Of a stretch of 64,000 nucleotides of DNA, positions 12,680 to 22,991 are shown one piece after another. Origin of the DNA: Symsagittifera roscoffensis (taxonomy: Eukaryota; Xenacoelomorpha; Acoela; Convolutidae); the NCBI RefSeq assembly GCF_963678635.1, contig NC_087065.1, positions 18,551,623 to 18,615,622 of the forward strand, given 5' to 3'. The notes under the pieces are model-generated. The model worked only from the letters and a program-made list of their open reading frames with translations. It was not told where the DNA came from and did not search any database. Each line of letters starts with the position of its first letter. Within the stretch, counting starts at the first letter, position 1. The position numbers and the translations under genes are program-made.

Positions 12680-14650
12680 CTATATTAAATGCATGGGTGC
12701 GACAGCTATCTCCCATGTTTAAGTATGATAATTTTGCATGTTTAACGAAAGAAATGTTTCACGTTTAAGATATATCATGTTTTGCAATGCTTAAGAAAAT
12801 TTTTCGATGAAATTTCCGCAAGGTCATTAATTTTTCAGCAATTTTTTTTTCGAGGTCAAATTAAGTCTCTCTGTCTGTATACCTGCTTTTTCATCTATCT
12901 GTTATCTATTATTACATATTTAAATGCGGGCTTCACTATCTCCCCATGTTTAAGCTTTCTCAAGGTATTGTTTTTCCTTGTTTAACAAAAGAATTTTTGC
13001 ACGTCTAAGCTATATCGTAAATTGCAAAGGTCATGGTTTTTTTTCGATTTCCCTAGTTTGAATTCAGGGTTTTTTATCATCAAAATTGAAATAAGCAATC
13101 GAATAGCGGGATTCGGTCATGGTTTTCCCAGGTTTTTGGATTCTGGCCTCCATATACGAATAACCGAATCCTTTTTGTTCACAAGATACGGCAATTTTCG
13201 AGATTGCTGTATCTTGTATAACCAAAATTCGAGATATTGAAATTTATTTTTAAAAAAGCCTCAATTTTTTTAAACTCTCACCCTGTAGTTGGGTGCTGTC
13301 AGGGTACTCTCAGGGGTTGCAAACCTTTCTTTCAAATCTCACTTCTCAAATCCTTGTAGTTTTTGAGATATGACGTTTTTTATGATTTTTTCAAAAATTT
13401 TCAAAAAAATTAGATATTTAAAAAAATCCAAAATATTGAAGATCTCGATCATGCTGTTGGATATTTTGAGGGTACTCTCAGGGGTTGCGAATTGTGCCTC
13501 TGATTATGGCTGCTCGAATCTCTTAGTTTTCGAGACATGACGTTTTTTAGGGATAATTTCAAAAATTTTCAGAGAAATTAGATATAAAAAATTTCAAGTT
13601 ACCATTTTGTCAAGTCTCAAGAGTTGCGAAAGTTCTCTCCAAGTATGACTGCTCAAATCCTTGTAGTTTCCGAGATATGACGTTTTTTATGATTTTTTTC
13701 AGAAATTTTCAAAAAAAACTTAGATGTTAAAAACTCCAAAGTTTTGAAGATTTCAGTCCTGTTGTTGGAAACTGTGAAGCTTCTCTCAGGGGGTTGCGAA
13801 TATGCTTCTGAATATGGCTGCTCAAATCCTTGTAGTTTTCGAGATGTGACGTTTTATATGATTTTCGCAAAATTTTTCAGAGAATTCAGATATAAAAAAA
13901 AATCACAAAATTTGAAATTACCATCTCTGTAGTGATGCCCTGTCGGAGTACTCTCAGGAGTTGCGACGAACCTTACCTCCAAATATGACTTCTCAAAACG
14001 TTGTAATTTTTTTTGTGATTTTTTCAAAAAAATTTTATGAAAGTAAAATTTAATTTTTTTTCAAAATTTGAAATTCTTAATCTGTATTTGGGGGCTGTCA
14101 GAGTAATCTCAGGGGTTGCGAATTTGGCCTTCAATTAAAAATTCCCAAATATTTTAAATTTACAGTACGAAGATTTTTGTGATTTTCTAGGAAATTTTCA
14201 GTAAACTAAAATTACAAAATAATTCACAAAAGTTAAATTCCCAACCCTGTAATTGTATGCTGTCAGAGTACTGTCAAAGATTGCGAATATTGCCTTCAAA
14301 TAAGACTGCCCAAATCTTGGTAGCTTTCGAGATGAGACATTTTATGGTTTTCAAAAAATACCTTTTTTCAAAAGTGGAATTTCCCAACGTTGTAATTGGG
14401 TACTGTAAGAGTACTCTCTGGCGTTGCAAATCTTGAGTCCAAATGCGACTGCTCATTTTCGTTTAGTTTCACACATGTGACGTTTCTTAGTTCATTTTTA
14501 TTTTTTTTCGAAGATTATTTTAAAAAAACTTCACAAAGTTTATGGTTTTTCAAAATTTGTTTAAAAAAATTAAATAAGAAACTTTGCAAAGTTTGTAATT
14601 ATGAACCCTGTAATTGGTCGCTGTCAGAGTACACTCAAAGAATGCAGATC
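12680..14650. repeat. Second copy of composite leader plus ~160-bp satellite
   Basis: The leader motif occurs twice (about 12680-12800 and 12915-13030). It is followed by about nine diverged satellite units whose CTGTCAG-GTACTCTCAGG core recurs near 13291, 13460, 13605, 13765, 13935, 14095, 14257, 14400 and 14622, a spacing of about 140-220 bp. The units match those at 4.7-5.7 kb. Confidence 0.75.
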
Positions 14651-15499
14651 TTATTTTCAATATATGCGGTCTTTATGAGGTTAAAAATTCGGAGTACCGG
14701 AGGTGCGTTACACGCTAGTTTGATTTAATTTGATATAGCAATGCACAGCAAAGAAACGACCATGCCTCAAGGGTTTCGGGTTTAAAAAGTATGTTTCGCC
14801 GAACTACTTATTCATGAGTCCCCATGAACTATCATTTTTCAAATTTCCGACGAAGTAGCGCTTGCTACGATTTGTCGCAAATACGTGCGAGCTTTGGAGT
14901 TTCTTGGATAATTATCAGTTATATTGGATTCTTATTGTCAGTCTCTATGTAATTCAAAAGTATTTTTTTTCTTCATTTTAATTTTTTATGGTTTTTTTTT
15001 CGATTTTGAATTTTGCTGATCTCTTTGTACCCTCAATACCTCATTAACATGATTCACCTCCCTTTTCGTACCTACAGCATATGGCGCGATTAGCAAGCGT
15101 TATCAAATCGGAATCTAAACTTTTTTTTGGGTTAAAAGCTAGTTTAACAAAATCAGCTTTGTTATGGTGCTGCTATGCAACTGACATGCTCATTTTCAAA
15201 CCAATTCAAATTAAATTACTGAGTGGGTAATAGTTGCTACATGGTAGTTTTAATGTTTTGCTTCACATGTTTGCTTGCCTAGAATTCCTGTTTGATAAAA
15301 ACAGGTATTATGCAAGTTTATAGGAGTATGATTTTTTTTTATTTCTTGAGATGCTTTGAAAATGTTTTCACTTTTTGCACATAATTTACATTTTCTCAAA
15401 AACCCTACCACCAATTTTCAAAAAAAGAGTAGCCGTAGAAGGAGCGCCTACATTTTTGTGTGCCTGCATACAATCCTGGTGTCTTTTCGCTTGCACCTT

Positions 15500-16290
15500 T
15501 GTCTACAGCCTGCGAAAATCTGGGGGGATTTGTGGAGAAGTTTTTATCCAATATGTTTTGAAAACTTACCTACCAAATCTGAGATTTTTGTTTCAATGAA
15601 CAGGTTTGAAAAACTCCCTCCACAGGCGGCTACGCCCATATTTTTTTACATATTTAATTATGGCCCTCGGAATAGTCAAATTTTTAATTTTTTGACCGTT
15701 TTATTACAATTTTTTGAATTTTCTTGAGAACTGACCTGCCAAAGTGGGGTTTTTGGGTTCAATGGAAATTACAGGCTGAGTTAATGTCTTCTTTGTAAGC
15801 GACTACGCTCAATTTTTTCTAAAAAATGCTATGATTCTCGGAAATGTCAACTTTTTAATTGGTTGACCGTTTTCTGGAATTTTCTCGATAATTATCCTGC
15901 TAAATGTGATTCCAAAGGTTTAATCGACACAACAGCTTGTTGGAAATTTTCCTTTATAATTTTCTAAGCACAGTTGATTTTCGAAAAAAGTTTTGGCCTT
16001 CAAATAAGTAAAAATTTTCAACTTACCGTGCCAATTCTCAGGTTAAGTGTTCAATCGAGAAATTACCGGCCACGTACTGCTTTTAGCTGAAACAATTACG
16101 GATTTTGGAAAGTCATGTTTTTGATTTTTTGACCGCTTTTGGAAACTTTTTGAATTTTCCTACAAACTCCCCTATGAAATCGGAGATGAAAATTTCAGTC
16201 GAAAGAAGCGGTTGAGCAAGTTTTTCCTGTAGAAGCGGCTGCTCTTTATTTTTTTGTAAGAGAAAGAGTATCCTGTCGAAAAATTCCAAA
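15500..16290. repeat. Second degenerate satellite family, ~190-bp units
   Basis: Diverged units share TTTTTGACCGTTTT, GGAATTTTCTTGAGAA-like and CCTGCCAAAT-like stretches, a GTTTCAATGAA-like stretch, and a closing segment ending in GCGGCTACGCTC or a variant. Different from the neighbouring 160-bp family. Confidence 0.55.
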
Positions 16291-16510
16291 ATCTCAAAAA
16301 TTTTCATTATCATTTATTTTTTCATTCTGAAAAAACTCAGATTTTGGTCCAGTTTTTGAAATATCGCCGCATTTTGTCCCGCATCAGTATAACAAATAAA
16401 AAATATCAATTACGTACCTCCAGCTTTAGCTTGGCCCTAGGTGTCCTTCATCGAGACATACGAAAATTTTGGTTTACCTAATCTGTTAAAAATTCTTATC
16501 ATTATTTCAG

Positions 16511-17565
16511 TGAAGACAGGCACTTTAATGTTGGTGGAATTCAGCAGACATGCGCAGATCAACTATCACTCTACTTGTCACTGGGTACGTCGGAAACTTA
16601 GCTTTATTAAACAGCGTTGGCTTGATATCTGGCAAAAGCTTTGAGATTTCTAATTGTTTGCCTTGAATTGATATAAATAAAGTGATCATTTATTTTGCAA
16701 AAGCGAATGAAATATGACATGTAAAAGTTTAATCCAGGCGTAATTTTTCGTATAATGTTCAAATTAAAACGAGACTTTCTTAATGAAGCAATTCTATTTG
16801 AGTTCAAATGCACTCCTAATGCATAAGAAATGGTGTCAGTGGGTCAGGTTTTAAGTTATTTAAGGTATTTTTTCTATGAAATCTCAAACTTTGAAAGTTT
16901 TTATTTAAAATTGGGGGTGCAATTTTTAATTGGTCTTAATTTTTTTTCTGGTATGAAACATTTTATTTGTTCAGGCAAGTATTCATCTGAACACAATTCC
17001 GAATACCCTCACGCCAGCCGAATCATTTCGGTCAAATATGAACAAATGACATCAGACATGCTGAACTTCACTCAACAATTGAAGAGAAGAATCTTCGGGT
17101 CAAATTTAGACAATGAAGCTGTAGCTTGGATCAAGAAAAATTTAATCGACCACCGGCCCAAAGGAAATCGGTATCAAATGTCGGAAGAAATTTCAAGGAA
17201 AGTTAAGGAAGTTGAAGTGTGCGCAAATATGGTTTCGTTTGTTAACTACAAATTTTAAGATTACAATCAGAATTGCTTAATATTAGTATTTTCAATGAAG
17301 AATTTTCAATTCAGCTAAATGAAATAATTCTGATAACGAAAAATTTAACCAAGAGAACTTTCATTAATATGCGCATATCAAAAATCATACCCAACTTAAT
17401 TTATTGTTGATCGCGTGATTTGAATTAATTTTTTGAAATTATTTTCTTTTTTGTCATTTTTGCTGAGTTTGTGTTAAACTGACGAATCCATATATGCTAT
17501 TATCCAGTGATCCTGAGGGCAAAGCGAGTCAATTCTTGCTGGACGATTGTCCATTTCCGATTTGA
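16511..17565 (+). CDS. Carbohydrate sulfotransferase, exons 6-8
   Basis: Continues the gene after a 6.85-kb intron. Exons: 16511-16584, 16975-17236 and tentatively 17508-17565. The phases join without stops. Exon 6 follows the RDPR motif with sequence like EDRHFN...CADQLSLYLSL, and exon 7 has SRIISVKYEQM (the family's conserved 'I-x-V-R/K-Y-E-x-L/M' element) followed by FTQQLKRRIFG and VAWIKKNL. The last exon and the donor TC|gtttgt are the weakest part; reading straight on in exon 7 gives an alternative stop at 17256-17258. With all eight exons the protein is about 438 residues, normal for the family. All catalytic motifs are intact, so this is probably a working gene. Confidence 0.72.
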
Positions 17566-19075
17566 AAGCTTATTTTTATATCTATAATCTGATGAAATTT
17601 TTTAAGCATTATCAAGTGTTAACTTGAACATATCACTTCTCAAATTTAGTATTCAAAGATTCAATATTCGGAATTTGATATTCGAAATAGTTAATTTTGG
17701 GTAAAAGGTATCGCGCTTTGTGTTCGCCCAAAACAAAAAAATCAAATTTACTGTGTAACCATAGATTTTACGAAATTGTTCACAAAGGCAAAATGTGTTT
17801 ATATTTGAGTAATGAACCAACATGCCATCAAATGTAAACAAGACTGCTCGTACCACGGCGAAGCCTTGATTATTCCGACTGACTTTTGATGTCTACGGTT
17901 TAGTGTTTGCTTTAATAAAAATGATGAAATTTCCATAAAAAAATTCTAAACAATTTTTTGAGAAAATTTCTAGCCATTTTTTTGAAATTTATTTTGAAAG
18001 TTATCCCCCCACACTGGGGCAGATATAGGATTTTCTCGAGAGGTGGGAGGAAGCCAATTTTTAAAAAATTTCGAAAATGTCGACTATTTTAGCTCGACCA
18101 AATAAATTTTACCAGTTCTACCAATGCATTAAAAAGACCCTCTTTTGCAAAATTTTGTGCGCCGCAGTCAAAATTTTTCAAATACAGACCAAAAAAGGCA
18201 TTTTTAGACACTTTTTGAAAAAAAATTGACCTAAAAATTGCGCTTTTGGGCTTTTTTAGCGCCCCTTCCCCGCTCAAAATTAGTATATATGGGCGCCGAA
18301 GGCACCTTCAGAAAACTTTTAGTTTCCGTCATCAAGTATGGATATCTCTAAATTGTACTAAAGGGGACCCTTTGGGTCGGCAGGGGTCGAATTCTTGAAT
18401 CCACCCGTTTTCAGCTTTTACTGTTATTGAAACATTTTTAGGTATACTTACATGTAATTTTTGGGGGTAAAAACGAATTTTATTTTTGAGCTCAAGGCGA
18501 CAATTCTTTTTAGATGGTATAAAAACTCAGCCAAAAAAAGCTAGTTAAACAGTCGAAGTTTGTCTGGATAACAAAAAGCCACCCCGAGCAAAAATATTTG
18601 GTCACTTTCCTCGAAAGTAGTCGGAACAGTTGATGAGACAAAAAGCTCGTCTGTGTTCAATTTGGAAAAATTTTGTATTGTGTGATAAATATTCGTGTTA
18701 CGCTTTCAGTATAAAAATTGAATTTTTCACAGCGTGCATAAATAGTACAGAGCATTGACAAATTGGAAGTTTTCAAACCCCCACAAATTTACATACAAAA
18801 ATGGTGATAAAGTATGTTTCACTTTTGAACACAGGAAATCAATCAGCCTCCATGAGATATAAAAGTCTTTGTTGAAAACTACTAATTCGATCGCCAAACT
18901 TTGACTTAAAAATACTTTTAAATTCAGAACAATAACTGCCAGTGTTGAGAAACGCCAGAAAAGCTGTGTAATGACTTTGTGACTAGAAAAACTGCATTGA
19001 GATAAAAAGAACATTTTTTCATTCGTAGCAAATAGAAACCATCTGTTAACTCGAATAAAGTTTAACGAAGACAAA

Positions 19076-19350
19076 GCAACAGTTAAGCTGTGAAATTATG
19101 CAAGTACTATTGCTGTGAACTGAACTCCACAGGTGTTTAGAAAATGTTTTAATGTTACAAATTTGATTGAATTGAAAAAATTTGATACAAGTTTAGTATG
19201 GATGAATTTTGGAGTGCAGAAATTAATTGAAATCCGCATACAACGCGTGTCTTAGAGACAAATGCTTCGCCATTACTTACTTGATGCTACCGATAATTAG
19301 GGTTTTTGCCGTTGAAGCAAGTTCTACCAAAGTTCACTGAATCTGCAGTT
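19076..19350. repeat. 275-bp direct repeat, copy 1
   Basis: Identical as far as I can read, over 275 bp, to 20036-20310. Runs from GCAACAGTTAAGCTG to ACTGAATCTGCAGTT. Not TG...CA bounded, and no primer-binding site follows it. Confidence 0.9.
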
Positions 19351-19889
19351 GATACAATTCCATACATCAAGTAATTTTGAAAATTAAGCCCAAAAATTTT
19401 TTGGTTTTTTTTTCAACTGCAAATCGATTTTCGTACGCAAACAAACATTTTTCGAAAAAAAAAATTTTGCATGCAAAGTTTAAAATTTTGTGTGCATAAC
19501 GTAGTCCTGGATACGATAAAATTGGCTTTTATTTTCTTTTCACTTAATTTTTTTTTTTCAAAAACGCTGAAAATTCCTCTTTCTTTTGTATGGGGTGTTA
19601 ATGTACGCCTTGATCAATGTCTGATAATTTGAAAATTCAAAAATTTAACATAATCATCATTAAAAAATTTTGCCAAAAAACAAAAGTTTGTTACTTTTGT
19701 TATATCAATTGCGAAAGACAGCCAAATTCAGGTCGTTGTCTATGCATTGTAATTGCAAGACCGTCCAACCTTTGGTGTTTTGAGTAACCAAGGTCTTTGT
19801 CACTTGTGTTCGGTTGCAACTAGAACCGAAAATTTTTCAGAAACTAAATTTAGAAAGAAAAAATCAAAATTTTTGGTTTATGGGAAAAC

Positions 19890-20022
19890 GCCTATCATAC
19901 AATTTTCATATATGGAAAAATGCTTATCATAGAGTTTTCATACAATTTTCTGTACGTATGGAATTGTATGAAATTGTATGACAAGAAGTTTCTCATATAT
20001 GGAAATTGTATGATAAGAAGTT
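19890..20022. repeat. Inverted repeat (hairpin) around CATATATGGAAA
   Basis: The left arm (about 19890-19917, CTATCATACAATTTTCATAT) and the right arm (about 19994-20022, CATATATGGAAATTGTATGA) are reverse complements with one or two mismatches. Further short copies of ATACAATTT/AAATTGTAT lie between them. Confidence 0.65.
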
Positions 20023-20035
20023 TTGGTCAACCCGG

Positions 20036-20310
20036 GCAACAGTTAAGCTGTGAAATTATGCAAGTACTATTGCTGTGAACTGAACTCCACAGGTGTTTAG
20101 AAAATGTTTTAATGTTACAAATTTGATTGAATTGAAAAAATTTGATACAAGTTTAGTATGGATGAATTTTGGAGTGCAGAAATTAATTGAAATCCGCATA
20201 CAACGCGTGTCTTAGAGACAAATGCTTCGCCATTACTTACTTGATGCTACCGATAATTAGGGTTTTTGCCGTTGAAGCAAGTTCTACCAAAGTTCACTGA
20301 ATCTGCAGTT
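20036..20310. repeat. 275-bp direct repeat, copy 2
   Basis: Exact second copy at an offset of 960 bp. No target-site duplication is visible outside the pair. Could be a recent segmental duplication, or the termini of a small non-coding element with a 685-bp interior. Confidence 0.9.
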
Positions 20311-20863
20311 ATGCCACCCTTGTTATTCAAAGTTACATGCAAAGGCAAAAAACGAAAAAGTAAAATGGAGAAACGCTGCGCAATGGCTTGACATCTTATA
20401 AAATGCAACGACATTTGGTGGAGTTGGCTTCAGCGGTCTGTGCTGAAAACTCTCTCTGCACGATCCCTTGGGACAACAATGTTCGTCGAAATTCCAAGCC
20501 TGCATTATTTATCTTCGGTTCCATTGACAAGTGCTTTTGCTTTTGAAATTTTGACTCTCAAAAGCGAGGTGGCTCAATTTTGGGCTCCCACCCCACCCCC
20601 ACCTCGTATGGGCATCAATTTAATGATGTAATTAATGGTTTTACAAGGTTAATTATGAAGAGCAAATTTGTTTGTCATGGCCCGATTAGTCCGCATGCCA
20701 TTTTTCTTGTTAATCGGTTGGTGGGAACAGTTATTGGCTCTTTTTCTTTCCCCCCCCCCCACCTGTAAAATTTTACATGTAAATTTTTTGACCGCATTGT
20801 CCGATTGTTATGAAAAATTACATATAGACTAATAAGGCCACGACAAACATATTTGGTCTTCAT

Positions 20864-21273
20864 TGGAACCTGATCTAAACTACATTTTATGATTGGATAA
20901 ATTAGATATTTTACCAATGTAAAGTATTTAATATTAACCAATCATGATCCATCTGACTAACAATCCACTTATTTGTAAGTGCTGAAATTACTTGTAATTT
21001 CAGCACCAGAGAGATTTGAATTTAACTTAGAAGTTAGTTGAACTCTCCCGAGTACTTCAGCAGCCGCAATAAACCAGTATACCCTAGATCTATTGAGCCT
21101 AGCAGAGACTAGTTAAACAACCTGAGACTAGATAGTATAAGAGTAAGATTAGGATCGGTATTAGACTAAGAAGTTGCACGAATCTATCCGGCCGAAAATA
21201 AGATAGCGTGACGAGCAGACGGTGTACCCTATCCGAAATTACTCTATGAGTTATACACTTCGGTCCTAACTCA
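20864..21273 (+). repeat. 5' LTR of giant retroelement (410 bp)
   Basis: Begins TGGAACCTGATC and ends CCTAACTCA (TG...CA). Carries an AATAAA at 21068-21073 (likely the polyadenylation signal when used as 3' LTR) and a perfect 13-bp inverted repeat at 20979-21006. Confidence 0.95.
20979..21006 (+). promoter_or_regulatory. Perfect palindrome in LTR
   Basis: GTGCTGAAATTAC, 2-nt loop TT, then its exact reverse complement. Present in the 3' LTR at 39417-39444 and, with one arm altered, in the LTR of the second copy. A candidate protein-binding site or RNA hairpin; role unknown. Confidence 0.8.
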
Positions 21274-22523
21274 TCTGGTGCGACCATAAGTCTCGAACAA
21301 GACCTTAATAGCTTAGAATTAACCAATAATAGATTAGAATTTAGACAAAACATTTACAAAATGTTATACGACAATAATTTAATCGAAATGTCTCTACGAC
21401 TCAATAGATCAAAGCCAATATTCCGAACGATACGAGAACTACCCGGAATTGCAAGAAGACCTCGAACCAGAGACGACATACCACAAAGCAGAAACTTACC
21501 ATATAGTTATATGATAGTTCGGCAAAAGCCAGAACAAACTTTTGTATTTAGAATACTACTAGCAATGAATTTAGATTTTCATTTGCAAACATAAAATTTT
21601 GAAGTCAATCTTCAAAATCATTTCAGGCGCTAAACAAAATTATTAATATACAATAACGATTGATAAAAAGATCTCAGATCGTTTTCCTAAATTCTGCAGT
21701 AATATACAAAACATGTTTGAAAAATATTTATTGAAAAATCAAAATAAAAATTAGTAGCATGACAATAAATGGTTAGTAATTATAAATCATCCTGTTGTTC
21801 CAGCTCCATCACCTAAACATAACAGCATTCATAAGCTCACTAATATCATAAAAACACTAAATCTTTTCTCTACACAAATTTAAATCATTTTAAAACTTAA
21901 TTTCACTTAATTTTAAAAATCAGATCATCAAGGCTTATCCTTGGATCTTAAATCATTTTCTATTTAATTAAATTTAAAACTTGATCATCAAGGCCTATCC
22001 TTGGATCAAAAAGAACAACTTTGTTCTCCCCCACCCACTTAACTAGTGTCTAACGACCTCAAACGTCGATTCACTATCCAACCCTTTCTAAAAACCCAGG
22101 ACTAATAGAAATTTTTGAACAAAACTAATCATTCAAATTAGGATAAACAGTGAAGAACTTCGGTTATTCATCCTTCACTTGATCCCCCCTCTTACCAGAC
22201 CCAGGATAAATCATAGACTTAGTAAGTTTAAAATAGTATCTAACGAACTACTCGCGTTCTAATTATACCTGAACCTTGTGGATCGATTTACTATTCTCCA
22301 ACCCTGAACACAATCACTACCCTTAAGTAAGATTAAGTAAGTTAACACCTTAGCTTATACTAGCCACGAGAAAGTATAAAATCATTCTTCGGAATCGATA
22401 TACTTTTCTCCCCAACCCTGAACAAATAGACCCAGGTTAGGCTAACAAAAAAATCGTAAGGACTAACAGTTTAAGCAAATAGAAATCATTTAACAACCTT
22501 TTGCACCCGTCATCCTAAACCTT
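21274..22523 (+). promoter_or_regulatory. 1.25-kb untranslated leader with duplicated hairpins
   Basis: Between LTR and first convincing ORF. Two copies of a hairpin sequence (GATCATCAAGG-loop-CCTTGGATC; 21923-21947 and 21983-22007) lie exactly 60 bp apart. Further on, the modules CCAACCCTGAACA and ACCCAGG recur two or three times (22080-22440). Such structured repeats suit RNA packaging, dimerisation or translation control, but this is inference. A 77-codon ATG frame (21361-21594) could be an upstream ORF; nothing else supports it. Confidence 0.6.
21276..21293 (+). promoter_or_regulatory. Primer-binding site for minus-strand synthesis
   Basis: TGGTGCGACCATAAGTCT begins two bases after the LTR. 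TGG complements the CCA end of a tRNA. I could not match the rest to a particular tRNA with confidence. Confidence 0.7.
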
Positions 22524-22991
22524 ATGTCATTTAAAAACCTAGGAAATAAACAAACAATCGTTTTACACAATTGTGAAATAGATAACAAAATATACGACCT
22601 TGTAATCACACCTCATACACAAACAGTTGGATACATTCGAACAAAACGACAAACACTAAAGAGAAAAATAATAACTAAACAAAGACAAATTACACGAAAA
22701 AGATTTTCTAAAAACCGCAACGCATTTTCAGAATCAGAAACCAGCAGTTTAGACGAACTTTATAAATTAAAAGAATCTATAGATAAAAATTGCCCCATTC
22801 ACGATCAATTATATTTTTCTGACTCAGAAACAACTTCAAATTCATCAAAAAGAGGAAAAAGAAGAATAAAAAAGCAGTATAAACACAAACCAGTACATTT
22901 ATACAATTGGAATCAACCAATTAGACACATTGATAATTACATATTAACAGTCATCAAACGAAAAAATGAGCTCAACACACACCCCAGGTGA
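22524..22991 (+). CDS. Small basic protein of the retroelement, ORF A
   Basis: 155 residues, rich in Lys and Arg, with clusters such as KRQTLKRKII and KRGKRRIKKQYK and a Ser/Glu-rich acidic middle (SESETSSLDE). Its position before Gag and its basic patches recall nucleic-acid-binding accessory proteins, but I recognise no family. It overlaps the start of Gag-Pol by 26 nt in another frame (Gag-Pol is +1 relative to it), so Gag-Pol could be reached by reinitiation or frameshifting. The matching region of the second copy lies outside the window, so conservation cannot be tested here. Confidence 0.6.
   Translation: MSFKNLGNKQTIVLHNCEIDNKIYDLVITPHTQTVGYIRTKRQTLKRKIITKQRQITRKRFSKNRNAFSESETSSLDELYKLKESIDKNCPIHDQLYFSDSETTSNSSKRGKRRIKKQYKHKPVHLYNWNQPIRHIDNYILTVIKRKNELNTHPR

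Larger units (their letters stand above)
9658..16510. other. Intron 5 of the sulfotransferase gene, filled with repeats
   Basis: Contains no supportable host exon. From left to right: unremarkable AT-rich DNA, a decayed mariner/Tc1-like element (11102-12564), a (TCTA)n microsatellite, the composite satellite (12.68-14.65 kb) and a second satellite family (about 15.5-16.3 kb). Open frames in this stretch, apart from the transposase, look like satellite shadows. Confidence 0.65.
17566..20863. other. Gene-free stretch before the giant retroelement
   Basis: No gene supported. It contains the two 275-bp direct repeats and the hairpin between them (below), and poly-C/G tracts near 20590 and 20750. 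Open frames of 60-115 codons lack motifs. Confidence 0.55.

Noticed and set aside
15356..15727. Overlapping + strand ORFs of 123 and 74 codons
   Set aside because: They lie in the second satellite family and are read-throughs of its repeats.
18727..19074. 115-codon - strand ORF next to the 275-bp repeat
   Set aside because: No family motif, ends at the repeat boundary; no supporting evidence.
19076..20310. Treating the 275-bp repeats as LTRs of a retrotransposon
   Set aside because: No TG...CA ends, primer-binding site, purine tract or target duplication seen.
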